From assembly GCA_018398805.1 (NCBI GenBank), contig JAGFBZ010000178.1, forward strand, positions 1,647,001-1,711,000: 64,000 nt of DNA. The letters are read 5' to 3'. Within the stretch, counting starts at the first letter, position 1. Each line of letters opens with the position of its first letter. Shown piece by piece: positions 23,126 through 34,260 of the stretch. The translations under genes and the position numbers were made by a program. This DNA comes from Hirundichthys speculiger. Lineage: Eukaryota > Chordata > Actinopteri > Beloniformes > Exocoetidae. The notes below the pieces were generated by a model. It saw only the letters and a list, made by a program, of their open reading frames with translations. It was not told the origin of the DNA and did no database searches.

Positions 23126-24940
23126 GCGAGACAAGTTTGTCACTTTTGATGTTACTCCTACGTCTGCCAGGATATCGTTAATTATAAAAGCCTTTGACAG
23201 CCATGACTCCATCTCCAGGCAACAGAAGCTGCGTTCAACCAGATCTTACAGTTATTTTCTTTATCAGAGATGGATCCTGAGCACAGCTTGGACGCAAAAG
23301 TAAATTACACCTCAGGGTGCAATGAATGCTAAACCTTTAAAGGTGGTGCGGTTCTTGTAACTGCAGAAGGTCTCGGACCGCAAAGTCAGAGAGGATGGTT
23401 CCTGACGGCAAAACTCAGTACTGTCAATTCAAACTCTAACATTGGGACAGTAACGCTGGACTTTTTCAGGCATAGTGGCCTGCAGCTGCTTCCGAGTCAT
23501 CCAGGTGGGCTGTGATCCAAAGACTTGGTGAGGGTAGAAGGGTCAATACACTGACATCATAAACTGATGACACCTGTACCTGTCCTTTCAGTCCAGTTGC
23601 GATACGACAGAAGAACATGAAACACTTGTCAATGAGAGGCAGCACGGTGCTGCTTCTGCCTGGAAACAGATGGAGAAATTAATTCCCAGAAAGCCATGAA
23701 AACCACAAGATTATATATTTCATTAAATACTCATATTTATTGTCTGCTGTCAGCAGATAAGACATTTATATTTGACTAATTTACAACCATTTTAATACAA
23801 ATTTTTGTAATTCTTACCAGGTGAAGCATAATCATATTCAGGAGAGGAGCTACATCCGCTCCTGCTGGGTTTCTCTTGGCATCCTCCTCCTCACATCCTC
23901 ACCGAGTCGTGCTCGGTCCCTCCATGTGCTGACTGCAGTGTTTGGCATCTACCAGAGTCACTCCACTGAAATCTTGATGGAATCCCGCCTTTTTAAAGAC
24001 GTCTGACATCTTTTGGGGTTGCACAGATGTCCTGCAAGTTAAAATGTGTGCTACAAATGTAGGCGCTCCCGTGGAGGATTTTCAAAGAGGTACCCTCGTC
24101 TCTAATAATCGCAGTAATCCAGCGGTTTCTTATGAGAACTTCTGTTGGAAAATCGGGAAAACTCGAAGATGGATGCGTTCGCTTGTTGTTTGAACAAATC
24201 AGGATCGCTGCAGTGACCCTTCCAACTCGACCGTGCCATAATTTCAGGTAGTTTCAAATTGTTAGTTGAGTGAAAGATAAAAACTCTACTTATTATTATT
24301 AGAGCTCCACAGCATTTGCCGACTTTGGCGATACGTTACGTGAAAAGGGCGTCTAGGCCCCTCCTTCCCTGCTCCTCCCTGGCTCCGCCGCAGGCAGAGG
24401 AAAAGCTCAAAGGGAGCAGACCTGAGTGCTTTGGCTTCACCCAGTGGCAGTTTTGTGCTCTCACAACAACTTTTTTTTTGCTCTCGATTGTTGAATTTGG
24501 TCTCTAGACTGGTGAAATTGCAGCACTGAACACGGTTTACACGGTTGACTAAAAATGGCTTCCACAGTCGCTCGGTCATTTTCTGTATTTCATTACCTGC
24601 GTATATTCAATGTATTTACCAGATAGGTGATATATCTGCATGTCAAGCGTTCCAGTTTTTGTCCCGTCCTTGCCTTCTCCTCCTGGTAGCCTGGTCATTT
24701 TTGAATCTTTGGATTTTATTTTTTCGTATTTTCTTTCATCTCATCTCCTTGGTCTGCCACGTTGACCGCCTTTTTGGTCAGAACGCTCATCTGAATACAA
24801 ACAAATGTTTTTTTGTTTTCATTTTACCTGCGTATCCACTATCTGGATCCAGTTTATCCAAAATGATTGCAAACGTGATCTTCGCTTCTTGTCAATTTTA
24901 GGCCAATTCGGGTCCAACTTTGCATTTTGGATCCAAACGC
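23126..24940. other. intergenic DNA, nothing recognised
   Basis: No convincing gene, transposon terminus or RNA gene. GC content rises around 24,350-24,440 without a supported feature. Confidence 0.4.
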
Positions 24941-24944
24941 ATGT

Positions 24945-25590
24945 GTATAGAATAGAATAGAATAGTCCTTCATTGTCATTGTAACAAGTACAACGACATT
25001 TAAAAAGTGCCAAACAGTGCCAAACAGTCAGTGCAACATTAAAAACATCAACTACGGTAATAAATACTGGTGCTACATTAATTAATAAATAAATAAATAC
25101 ACAGTCAAACATTCCCTTCCTGCTCAACCAGGAAAACACGCCACCATTCACTCTGTCATAACTATTGCACGATTCCCCTGTGATGTTCTAAGGATTAATC
25201 CTTAAGGCATTGAGGGTGGTTATTGCTGTCGGATAAAAACTGTTTTTCTGTCTGTTTGTTCTTGATTTGATTGTCCTGTAATGTCTGTTCAAACATGGAG
25301 TGACCAGGATGGAAAGTGTCTTTGACAATGCTCTGAGCTTTTTTAGCACAGCGAGCAGTGTGGAGGTGGTCCAGTGAGGGGAGGGGGCAACCGACTATCC
25401 TCTGGGCCGTGTTGATGACCTGCTGGAGAGCCTTTCTCTGGGCCACAGTGCAGCTGCTACACCACACACATATACAGTACGTTAGAATGGCTTCTATGGA
25501 GCACCTGGAAAAGGACACCAACAGTCTCTGTGCAATGGTATTTTTCCTGAGGACCCTCAGGAAGTGGAGACGCTGTTGGCCTTTTTTTTA
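24945..25590 (-). mobile_element. 5'-truncated CR1/Rex1-like LINE 3' end, minus strand
   Basis: On the minus strand the 3' end reads caatgacaatgaaggacta followed by repeated ttcta units (24,945-24,965), the tail style of fish CR1/Rex1-type LINEs. Reverse-transcriptase C-terminal codons precede it at 25,195-25,521. The copy stops at about 25,590, a normal 5' truncation. Subfamily assignment is from memory of tail and protein style. Confidence 0.75.
25195..25521 (-). pseudogene. LINE reverse transcriptase C-terminal fragment
   Basis: The frame contains IEAILTYCICVWCSSCTVAQ, RKALQQVINTAQRIVGCPLP, SLDHLHTARCAKKAQSIVKD and HPGHSMF, the conserved block downstream of the catalytic core in CR1/L2-group LINEs. 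The usual LLPSGRR motif after HPGHSMF is replaced by a shifted frame. No catalytic residues are present. A dead-on-arrival truncated copy. Confidence 0.8.
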
Positions 25591-26029
25591 GCACCTTAGT
25601 ACTATTTGCAGTATCAAAAATGTTTGACATTCACAACTCTTTATTGTGACCTATCTGTAGGTGAGATGAGAGCGAGTGCACCAGGTGGTTTCACCAACCA
25701 TATGATGAGTACTTCTGCAGCTCACAAACAACTTTCTCCAACGCTTGCTTTATCCATGTTCTTTTTCTCTTTTTTTTTGTTTGTAATGAATGCCAGGACA
25801 GCCGGCGACAGACTTTGTTCTCCGCATTAGTTTTACGGACATAGTGTGTGGTTTCACAGTCTGGCTGAAATGTAGCGTAAATTACATTTGAATTCATGTA
25901 TTATGTCATATTAAAAATCATGTGATGCTGTCCTGATCCCTGTGGACTCCCATGTTTGTTAAGATTTTAACATTTTTTTTAGAGTCTAGTCAGCCTTTGG
26001 AAATTTTACTGCTTGTATATCTCTGTTTA
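25591..26029. other. intergenic spacer, nothing recognised
   Basis: AT-rich spacer between a LINE end and a Tc1 element, with no supported feature. Confidence 0.5.
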
Positions 26030-27639
26030 CAGTGCCTTGTGAAAGTATTTGGCCCCCTTGAACTTTTCAACCTTTTGCCACATGTCAGGCTTCAAAACAT
26101 AAAGATATAAAATGTAAATTTTTTGTCAAGAATCAACAGGTGGGATACAATCATGAAGTGGAATGAAATTTTATTGGATATTTTAAACTTTTCTAACAAA
26201 TAAAAAAACTGAAAAGTGGGGCGTGCAATATTATTGGGCCCCTTTACTTGCGTTAATACTCTGTAGCGCCACCTTCTGCTGCAGTTCCAGCTCCAGTCTC
26301 TTGGGGTTTGTCTCTATCAGTTTAACTCATCCAGAGACTAAATTCTGGTCCATTCTTCCTGTAAAACAGCTGGAGCTCAGTGAGGTTGGATGGAGAGCGT
26401 TTGTGAACAGCAGTCTTCAGCTCTTTCCACAGATTCTGGACTGGATTCAGGTCTGGACTTTGACTTGGCCGTTCTAACACCTGGATACATTTATTTGTGA
26501 ACCGTTCCATTGTAGATTTGTCTTCATGTTTTGGATCATTGTCCTGTTGGAAGACAAATCTCCGTCCCAGTCTCAGGTCTTTTGCAGACTCCAACAGGTT
26601 TTCTTCCAGAATGCTCCTGTATTTGGCTCCATCCATCTTCCCATCAGTTTAAACCATCTTCCCTGTCCCTGCTGAAGAAAAGCAGGCCCAGACCATGATG
26701 CTGCCACCACCATGTTTGACAGTGGGGATGGTGTGTTCAGGGTGATGAGCTGTGTTGCTTTTACTCCAAACATATCGTTTTGCATTGTGGCCAAAAAGTT
26801 TGATTTTGGTTTCATCTGACCAGAGCTCCTTCTTCCACATGTTTGGTGTGTCTCCCAGGTGGCTTGTGGCAAACTTTAAACAAGACTTTTTATGGATATC
26901 TTTGAGAAATGGTTTTCTTCTTGCCACTCTTCCATAAAGGCCAGATTTGTTCAGTGTACGACTGATTGTCCTCTGGACAGACTCTCCCACCTCAGCTGTA
27001 GATCAGTTCATCCAGAGTGATCATGGGCCTCTTGGCTGCATCTCTGATCAGTCTTCTCCTTGTTCCAGATGAAAGTTTAGAGGGACGGTCGGGTCTTGGT
27101 AGATCTGCAGTGGTCTGATACTGCTTCCATTTCACTATGATTGCTTGCTCAGTGCTCCTTGAGATGTTTATAACTTTTTGTTTCCACATCCAGCTTTAAA
27201 CTTCTCCACAACAGTATCTGGAATTTGCCTGGTGTGTTCTTTGGTCTTCATGATGCTCTCTGAGCTTTAAACAGAACCCTGAGACTATCACAGAGCAGGT
27301 GCATTTATACGGAGACTTGGTTACACACAGGTGGATCTATTGATCATCATCAGTCATTCAGGACAACATTGGATCATTCAGAGATCCTCACTGAACTTCT
27401 GGAGTCATTTTGCTGCACTGAAAGTAAAGGGGCCCAATAATATTCCACACCACACTTTTCAGTTTTTTATTTGTTAAAAAAAAATTAAAATATCCAATAA
27501 ATTTCGTTCCACTTCACGACTGTGTCCCACTTGTTGATTCTTGACAAAAAATTTAAAATTTATATCTATATATTTGAAACCTGAAATGTGGCAAAAGGTT
27601 GAAAAGTTCAAGGGGGCTGAATACTTTCAGAAGGAACTG
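26030..27639 (-). mobile_element. Tc1/mariner-type transposon, minus strand
   Basis: Left terminus cagtgccttgtgaaagta and inverted right partner cagttccttctgaaagta, flanked by TA (26,028-26,029 and 27,640-27,641). The arms continue for about 200 bp, with gcccccttgaacttttcaac and a ggcccaataatatt motif on each side. Total 1,610 bp. It encodes a transposase read leftward. Confidence 0.95.
26322..27251 (-). pseudogene. Tc1-type transposase, frameshifted
   Basis: The minus-strand ATG at 27,249-27,251 opens MKTKEHTRQIPDTVVEKFKA. The frame shifts near 27,170, giving SRSTEQAIIVKWKQYQTT and RPSKLSSGTRRRLIRDAAKR, and shifts again near 26,990. The catalytic part shows LWSDETKIKLFGHNAKRYVW (first Asp), [24 protein letters not shown] (second Asp) and [15 protein letters not shown] (third acidic residue). 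It ends near FSLWMS at 26,322. All three catalytic residues survive but lie in three different frames, so no active enzyme is made. Length fits the usual 340 residues. Confidence 0.92.
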
Positions 27640-27641
27640 TA

Positions 27642-29585
27642 AAGAACCCAGAGGAGTGTTTTATCAAAATGTCCAACTGTCCACAGGTTTTGACATTTTC
27701 TCCTTCTTCCAGGAAGGATGAACTCTTGCTTCTCTTTGAGCCTGACATCCAGGCAGTGTAGCCACCGGTTTAGTTCAGCTGAAGTGATTATATAAAAAGA
27801 ACAAATAAAGTCCATGATTTCACTTGTGACTAGTCAAACTCATTAGGTCCATTATTTCGTGTGAAAATCTCATTACTGGCTCTTTATAATCATTTGTGAA
27901 CTGTTTTATTCTTTCTCACAAATCAAATTATTACAATTTCACAGATTCTCTTCTGCCAACGAAGTTCGTCATGTAGCTTTTGCCTCGGTTTAGTCTGTGA
28001 AAATATGGCTACAGCTTTCTGAACAGTGTTTACCGAGCCTGTCAACAAAGGCAGGTGCAGCCTGACGTGCCAGAACAAGCCCATCAACACTTGTCCAGAC
28101 CTCGAGTGAAAAACTCTCCAGACGCCGCTGCTGTGCTACATGTTTCCCCGCACACTCCCTGGAGAAAGTTCTGACAATCAAATAAAAGTGACTGTCTCTT
28201 CTGCTGCGCTATAAAGCATGACAGCTTCAAGTGATTAGGATAAAAGGGCTTTTCAGCCATCAAAAGTGTCTTCATTATTTCGTGGCAGTTCCTAAAACTC
28301 AAGAACAGCTGCCCCCAGTTGACTGTATTTACTTCTCCACACGGATGCTTAACAATCACGCAGTGAGGAACCGGTTCAAGGTGACAGAGCCTTTGATCCA
28401 GACAAAGAAATATGCAAGAACAGCCAGGAGACTGGTTACATTTTCAACTGGGTTCATTCAAGGATGCTGAGACTTCTCAAAAGCGGACGCAATGAGGCCT
28501 TGATGAAATATATGCTACTTTTTTTGACAAAATGCCACAACAACACAGTTCAACAGCTTCCTTTTCATCCACGTTCAAAGTGTATAACCCAGTTTCTGAA
28601 CTGATACCGTCGTGAACGTGCCAGTACTTGTAGTTGACCACAAGGGGCTGACTCCGAAAGCAAGTCAATCTCCTTTGACCTCCGTGTTGCAAGGTTCACG
28701 TTTACAGCAGTAACACATAAACATAATTACAGCCTGGTACAAAACAGAGAGAACTATGCATTTTGTCCTAGATTTCTGATTAATTAGGGGTGTGGTTTGT
28801 GTAAGTGACAGATGCATTGCATGTGGCTAACAGCAACCTGCAATTGCTTAAGGTAGTTGGTTTTTAGCACTTTTGATTAACTTGACTTCTGGGCTGTGAA
28901 TAAAGATCTAACAGAACATAATTTCATTGAAAAATGAAAAAAAAAAGACATTGTACACCACCATGACAAGCTCTTTTTTGCTTTTTTGGCCTGGGAGGGT
29001 CAGAGGACGAAGCTTAGCTAAGCAGCTAGCAGTTAGCTTCACCCACAGCTGAAGGTTGCTACCAGGACTAACCAGAGGATGGCTTCCAGCTAATCAGCCA
29101 CTAACCTTCACGACGGCTGGAACAGCAGGTTCCTCCAGCCAAGCCACCCTCCTTCAAGACCACCAAGCTGGACCGCTGGCTAACAGTTGACTTGTTACCT
29201 TGGCTCAGATGGCCAAGGGAATACCCGCACCACGGACAACTAACCCAGCACTGGCTTGTCAAGAATCCCTGTTGTGCTTGAACAGAGCTCCAGCTGGCCT
29301 GATTTCAGCACCATACTCGTTTCAAATGTCACTTCTGACACTGGAAATGAAGATGGATGGAATTATAGTTGATGTAAAGTAAAGCTAGTTAGAGTGATAA
29401 GGACTACAGAAACGTACTTGCAGAGTGCCTCTCTAGTCTGGGAACCACACAAGGCGCTTTTACAACGCAAAGCAGCTTCCTCTCACTGTCACAAACACAG
29501 TCTCGCACACACACATACATTTATCAGAACGATTTATTTATTAAGATAGATTATTCCTATAATTACTCCTATTATTCCCATAATT
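27642..29585. other. intergenic DNA, nothing recognised
   Basis: No supported gene or repeat terminus. Short frames occur on both strands without domain signals. Confidence 0.4.
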
Positions 29586-29589
29586 CCAC

Positions 29590-29945
29590 CCAGCCGTCCA
29601 CTATCCACACCTGTTTCGTCCTATCTAGGACCACAGAGTCTGCTGGAGCCTATACCAGCTCTTGTTGGGCTAAAGACACACCCTGGACAGGTCGCCAGTC
29701 CACCGCAGGCGACGAACAATCATGCACACCCCTATAATAACTTATTCAAATTAAACTAGATTATAGTTAATGTGCACATAGCCCACGCAGGATTTGGTAT
29801 CACCAATCAGCCTTATGTTTTGAGACAGTGGGAGGAAACCGGAGGACCTGGAGGACCTGGAGGACCCAGAGGAAAGCCACGTAGACACATGGAGAACATG
29901 CAAGCTCCACAAAGAAAGACCCGGCTAGACAAACTGAAGCTTCCT
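29590..29945 (-). repeat. widespread fish interspersed repeat
   Basis: 29,590-29,735 reads in reverse as the 'gactggcgacctgtccagggtgt' segment also seen at 13,060 and 47,450. 29,826-29,925 (gtgggaggaaaccggagga, ccacgtagacacatggagaa, catgcaagctccacaaagaa) is a companion block of the same vertebrate repeat family. Tandem aggacctgg units lie at 29,843-29,865. Confidence 0.75.
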
Positions 29946-31417
29946 GCTGTGACGTGACCGTGCCAACCGCTGCGCGACTGTGCTGGCCGCCATAAAGAAC
30001 ACAGGACTTAACTTACAGGACCAACTTAGCATGAGCTAAGACCAGCAAAAATAGCTAGCTTGCGGTGACTGAGGTTAGGTGGGCATACTCCTGTGAGCTG
30101 CCAGGCTTGTTCGTTCCACCCACGCGGCCCGTTTTGGAGGAACCTGCGCTGGGCAGAGTCAGCTCCTGCGAACACGGTGCCGTTCAGAGGCCCCGACAAC
30201 GGGCTTCAGTCAGACTCTCCAGAAAACCTGCAGAAAATGTGAACCGACAAGCAAAATGACAGGGTTGCATCATGTCTGGGTTTTTCAGTTGCTACTGTTT
30301 TGTTTTTTTGTGTCTTTTTTTTTTCATCATACGTACCCTTTAAATCCTTAAGTAAATAACAGCAGATTAAGCGAAGCTCAGTTGGAGAAGGGGAAAGCAG
30401 TAAATGACACAGCCTTCCAAGAACTGTTGTACCACTAAGTAACAACTTAAATCACTAATTTAAGGGGCGGAGCTCCATTTGAAACTAGGCACACAAAGGC
30501 GCTACCTCCCGCAGTCTGTGGAAAGGATCTCAGATGATTACACCTCCACGGCGTACAGTATAGTAAAGCCTGATCCCGAGCAGATTAGGAGCCAAAAGGT
30601 GTGCAAAGGGGAAAGGAATGCGTCCTCAGCTCCCTGCACCATCCCTACAGGGCAGCTGGACCACCGCTGACTTGTGTGGGTTCTCCTCAGAGACAGGAGA
30701 GGAAGGGAAGGGGGCAACGCACCTGGTTCTGGTTCCCATGAAGACTTTAAAATAGTGAGGCCAGCGCCAGCAGTTGAGGTGCCCAAGGCGAGTGAAAGAA
30801 TTACAGCAGGGGGGTGTGATCCACTGAGTTTGAGCCAGAGGAGGAAAAATGAGTGTGTTTTACGTTTTAATCAGCAAACATACTTAGTTTGTTGCAAAAC
30901 TTAAAATAAATGAACAACCCTTCAAGGGTGCCAACATGTAATCTGTGTGCTTTGAGACAAAATAAATACCTCTTTTTCTTCTTAAAGTTGTGTCAAGATG
31001 AACAAAGAATTATATTTTGTGTATACGTGCGTTTGAGCAAATATGAGGATTCGATGAAAAGCCAAACCAGCGCCTGGGAGGAGTCAGGTCGGGGATGATC
31101 TGAATGCATTTCCCTCTGCTTCGTCGCAGGAAACAAACAGTTCGGCTCTGAATTCAATTCAACAAACAAGAACCATATGCCTGTCTTCCTTCTCCCGGCA
31201 TCCTCTTCCATCACCCTCTCCTCGATGAAAAACATATAAATACTGAGATCCAGAAACACATGTGGTTAGTCATAAAGCTGGAACTGCAAACCCCCCTCCC
31301 CTCCACCACCACCCCCACCCCCTTCTGTCTCTTCCGCCCCCAGCTTCGACCTCTTCACCCGAAAAGCAAACCCACAATAAAGGCTGAGAGAGGAGAAAAG
31401 CTGAGGAACAGGAAAAC

Positions 31418-31453
31418 AACAACAACAACAATAACAACAACAACAACAACAAA
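31418..31453. repeat. (CAA)n microsatellite
   Basis: About eleven caa units with one caataa interruption. Confidence 0.95.
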
Positions 31454-31544
31454 AAACCAGAACAAAGCACGTTGGAGGGCTTGGGAAGTCTGACTTAATT
31501 GCGTGTGTGAAAGGCAAAGAGAGGAGGAAGCTGGCGACAGCATG

Positions 31545-31578
31545 TGGTGGTGGTGGTGGGGGGGGGGTGGGGGGGGGA
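31545..31578 (+). repeat. (GGT)n / G-run tract
   Basis: ggtggtggtgg followed by runs of 10 and 8 G, G-quadruplex compatible. Confidence 0.85.
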
Positions 31579-32956
31579 TGAATGAGTGGCACATGAGAAG
31601 GACAAAAACAAGAAAAGATGGCGGCGCTGGAATCTTCACGGCAAAACAACGGCCTCGCTGTCCATCAGCTCGTTTTCCTCTCGGACCTCGTTTTCCACCT
31701 TCTCATGCAACCCAGTCCCTTCCCATCGTCGGCGCCAATTAGCCTAATCGTTTGTGCTCCGGGGGGTAGTTATCTTGTTGGGCGTTAGATGAAATGGCTT
31801 GCAGCTGGATTCTGCACGGTTCAATTTCTAACAGGTGCGGGACTCTGTGGGTGGAGAGTAAACAATGGCGGCTAAGCCCCGAGCTTTGCCAGGCGGAGCG
31901 TCTCAGATGGGAAACAGTTCGGCTCGAGGGCTCGCAACCCAGGTGGTTTTCTGGGGCTCATTCAGGCATGTGTAATCTCTTAGTGAGGTTTAACTTGTTT
32001 TGGGTGATATAAATCACAGATGACTGCGAGCAGAAACACAAGAGACGGGAGTCTAATGGAAATTTTATGTAACGCATTAAAGTATTAGCGTAAGTGCAAT
32101 GAAATTTCTTGTTTATCATTTTGAATTTGATCATCTGCTCCCTCCTCGTTGGGCCGGCAGCTCTGCGGGAGTCACGTGACGCCGTCACATGACGGAGGCA
32201 GGTTTTTTTATCCCCGCGGTGCCTGGGAGGCATCCAAAGCCAGAGTGGCCTCACCGCGTTTCCCACAGCTGTCTGGGGAATGGACTGCGGACCTGAAGGT
32301 ATGTGTGAGGCGCAACGCTGAAGCACTATGGCTGTCTTCGGATGAAAGCGCAGAGAAATTCCCCAGTTTCTAAAAACAAGCTCGGTTCAATACTGTCTGT
32401 GGCAGCCACACCCAAGCCAGACAACATGTATGGACAACAATGTTTGGTCGCCGCTGGAGCTTCTTTGTCAAGAACATTGAGCATAAGCTGCCTTTTCAAA
32501 CCATTTGTTTGCACATACTTAATTTTCTTTTCTTTTTACTGAGCTATTTATCAATACAGTCTGCTCATTTTAAACTGCAAAACCAGACAGCCGGATGATT
32601 GGCAGGACAATAATGCGTAGGTGTCACTGCAATAACAGCTTCATCTTGCAGCTACTCTCCAGCTGCAATCTGGTCCATGATGGGAAAGTCGGGGACTCCA
32701 CACCTGCTTATCAGACAATTCATATTTGTATGTTTGTTTTTTTAAACCCTCTGAATTAAATAGTATCTTATAGGAGGGCCAGTGTAGTTGAATGTGTCAG
32801 ATGATGAAACCCATTTATACCCTGGTCAACAAGCGTGACCCTGAGCTAGAGTTTAAGCCATCACTTTAATTATTTTTCAATTTAACTCAGCCTGAAAACA
32901 TTAATACCGGAAGGAGACTGGGGCGTTTGGTTCCTATAAAAACAGAACGAGACAAC

Positions 32957-34000
32957 AATTCAATTCAATTCAATTCAATTCAATTCAATTTTATTACCTC
33001 CGCCAAGGAGGTTATGTTTTCGCTGGCATTTATCTGTCTGTCTGTGTTCAAGATAACTCAAAAAGTTATGGATGGATTTTAATGAAATTTTCAGGAGTTA
33101 TCAGAAATGTGAAAAGGAAGAACTGATTTCATTTTGGCTGTGATCCAGAAGAAATCCTGGATTCTGGATCACTTTCAAATTTTTGATAACATTGCAGTCA
33201 GGGGGGCTGAAAATTTTGTTTCTCAATATCTCAATATCGTTAATTATTGCCCAAAAGTCATGAAATTTGACTCAGGGATTGACAATGGAAACCTCTATCA
33301 AATTTCAAAGCCTGATCCGGATCTGATCCAGAACAGGGATTTTATCACAATCTGTAAATTGCTGTATGGGGGAATTGTTGCACTTGGCAGAGGTTTGCGC
33401 TCTCCGAGTGCTTTTCTAGTTTGTATAGCGTCTGTTACAATGTCAATTGTCTCTAGGTTCTTTACAGAGACCCAGAACATGACCCTCGAGCAAATATCAT
33501 TAACTAAAAATATAATATTGAATCCTAAACAAGGATAATGGCAGGTAAAAACTCCCACAGAAGGAGAAAAAAAAACCTTTAAGCCAAACAGTGTCAAGGA
33601 AAAACTCCACTTTAAGAGGAAGAAACCTTGAGCAGGACCTGGATCATATGGGGGGACCTTCCTGCTGAAGGCCAGCTGGGTAGAGACAGAAAAGAGGGGC
33701 GACAGGACAGAGAGAGGATGTAGGATAGAGAGAGGAGAGACACAAATGACTGAATGAAATGACTATATAAACATAAACAGATGCAGGTAGCAGCACTGAA
33801 GTGAGATGGTCAGAGGACTAGATCACCGGTCACCACACCAGCTGGCACCCCGAACACACCTACACACACAGGTGGAGGTAAACGCTGGGATGGACAGAGG
33901 AGGAAACTGCAAGTCAGCATGAAACTCAGGAAACTCTGACCTGCAAAAATACAGAAAGAAAAGAGAAAAAAGGGGGGCAAAACAACACAACACAGCATCT
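32957..34000 (-). mobile_element. L2-type LINE 3' end, minus strand, split by an insertion
   Basis: The (ATTGA)n-type tail is read in reverse at 32,960-32,990 (caattcaattcaattc). The 3'-UTR text continues only after an insertion, at 33,421: tgtatagcgtctgttacaat, ctctgtaaag-type text, then gccaaacagtgtcaagg and aaaccttgagcaggacctgg. It ends near 34,000 in the ctgacctgcaaaaata / ggggggcaaaac region. No reverse-transcriptase codons remain. A 5'-truncated, dead copy. Confidence 0.88.
32996..33419 (+). mobile_element. CCTCCGCC-headed interspersed element, copy 1
   Basis: Starts acctccgccaaggaggttatg and ends gagtgcttttctag. It interrupts the L2 tail between ttttatt and ttgtatagcg, where the uninterrupted L2 copy at 61,285 shows the two sides joined. 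That comparison fixes the element at 424 bp with TT on each side. Typical inner text: agataactcaaaaagttatgg. No inverted termini and no protein. Type unknown to me. Confidence 0.8.
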
Positions 34001-34004
34001 CTGT

Positions 34005-34260
34005 GGGGTAAAGGTCTTGGCTTCGACTGGGCCAATCCAGAAGGTGGATTTTATGTCTCTGAACCCATTTAATGGCAGAATTACTGCAGCAGCTACTCAA
34101 CTTCAGGTGGTGGACAGCCGGTCGGACATTACCCTGGTAGATATTTGGTGAAAAGTGAACCACCTGAGACAGTGAAGCAAGCCCAGATCATGATGCTTCC
34201 TCCACCATGCTTGACTGTTGGGATGATGTTTTCAATATCTGAGTTATTCCTCCAGAACAA
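34005..34260 (-). pseudogene. Tc1-type transposon relic
   Basis: Reverse-strand motifs: 34,172-34,225 corresponds to the [13 protein letters not shown] block (catgatgcttcctccaccat), and 34,025-34,065 to the region upstream of it. No termini, heavy decay. Confidence 0.5.

Larger units (their letters stand above)
29946..32950. other. intergenic DNA with simple repeats and CNE-like blocks
   Basis: No gene recognised. It holds a (CAA)n tract at 31,418-31,453 and a G/GGT tract at 31,545-31,578. The block 31,600-31,960 is GC-balanced and contains ccaattagcctaatcg, a paired homeodomain-like palindrome. A CACGTGA/TCACATGA-containing stretch lies at 32,170-32,195. Regulatory function is only a possibility. 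Confidence 0.35.

Noticed and set aside
31266..31649. 127-codon minus-strand frame with Pro, Cys and Val runs
   Set aside because: Produced by the (CAA)n and G-run simple repeats. No protein signal.
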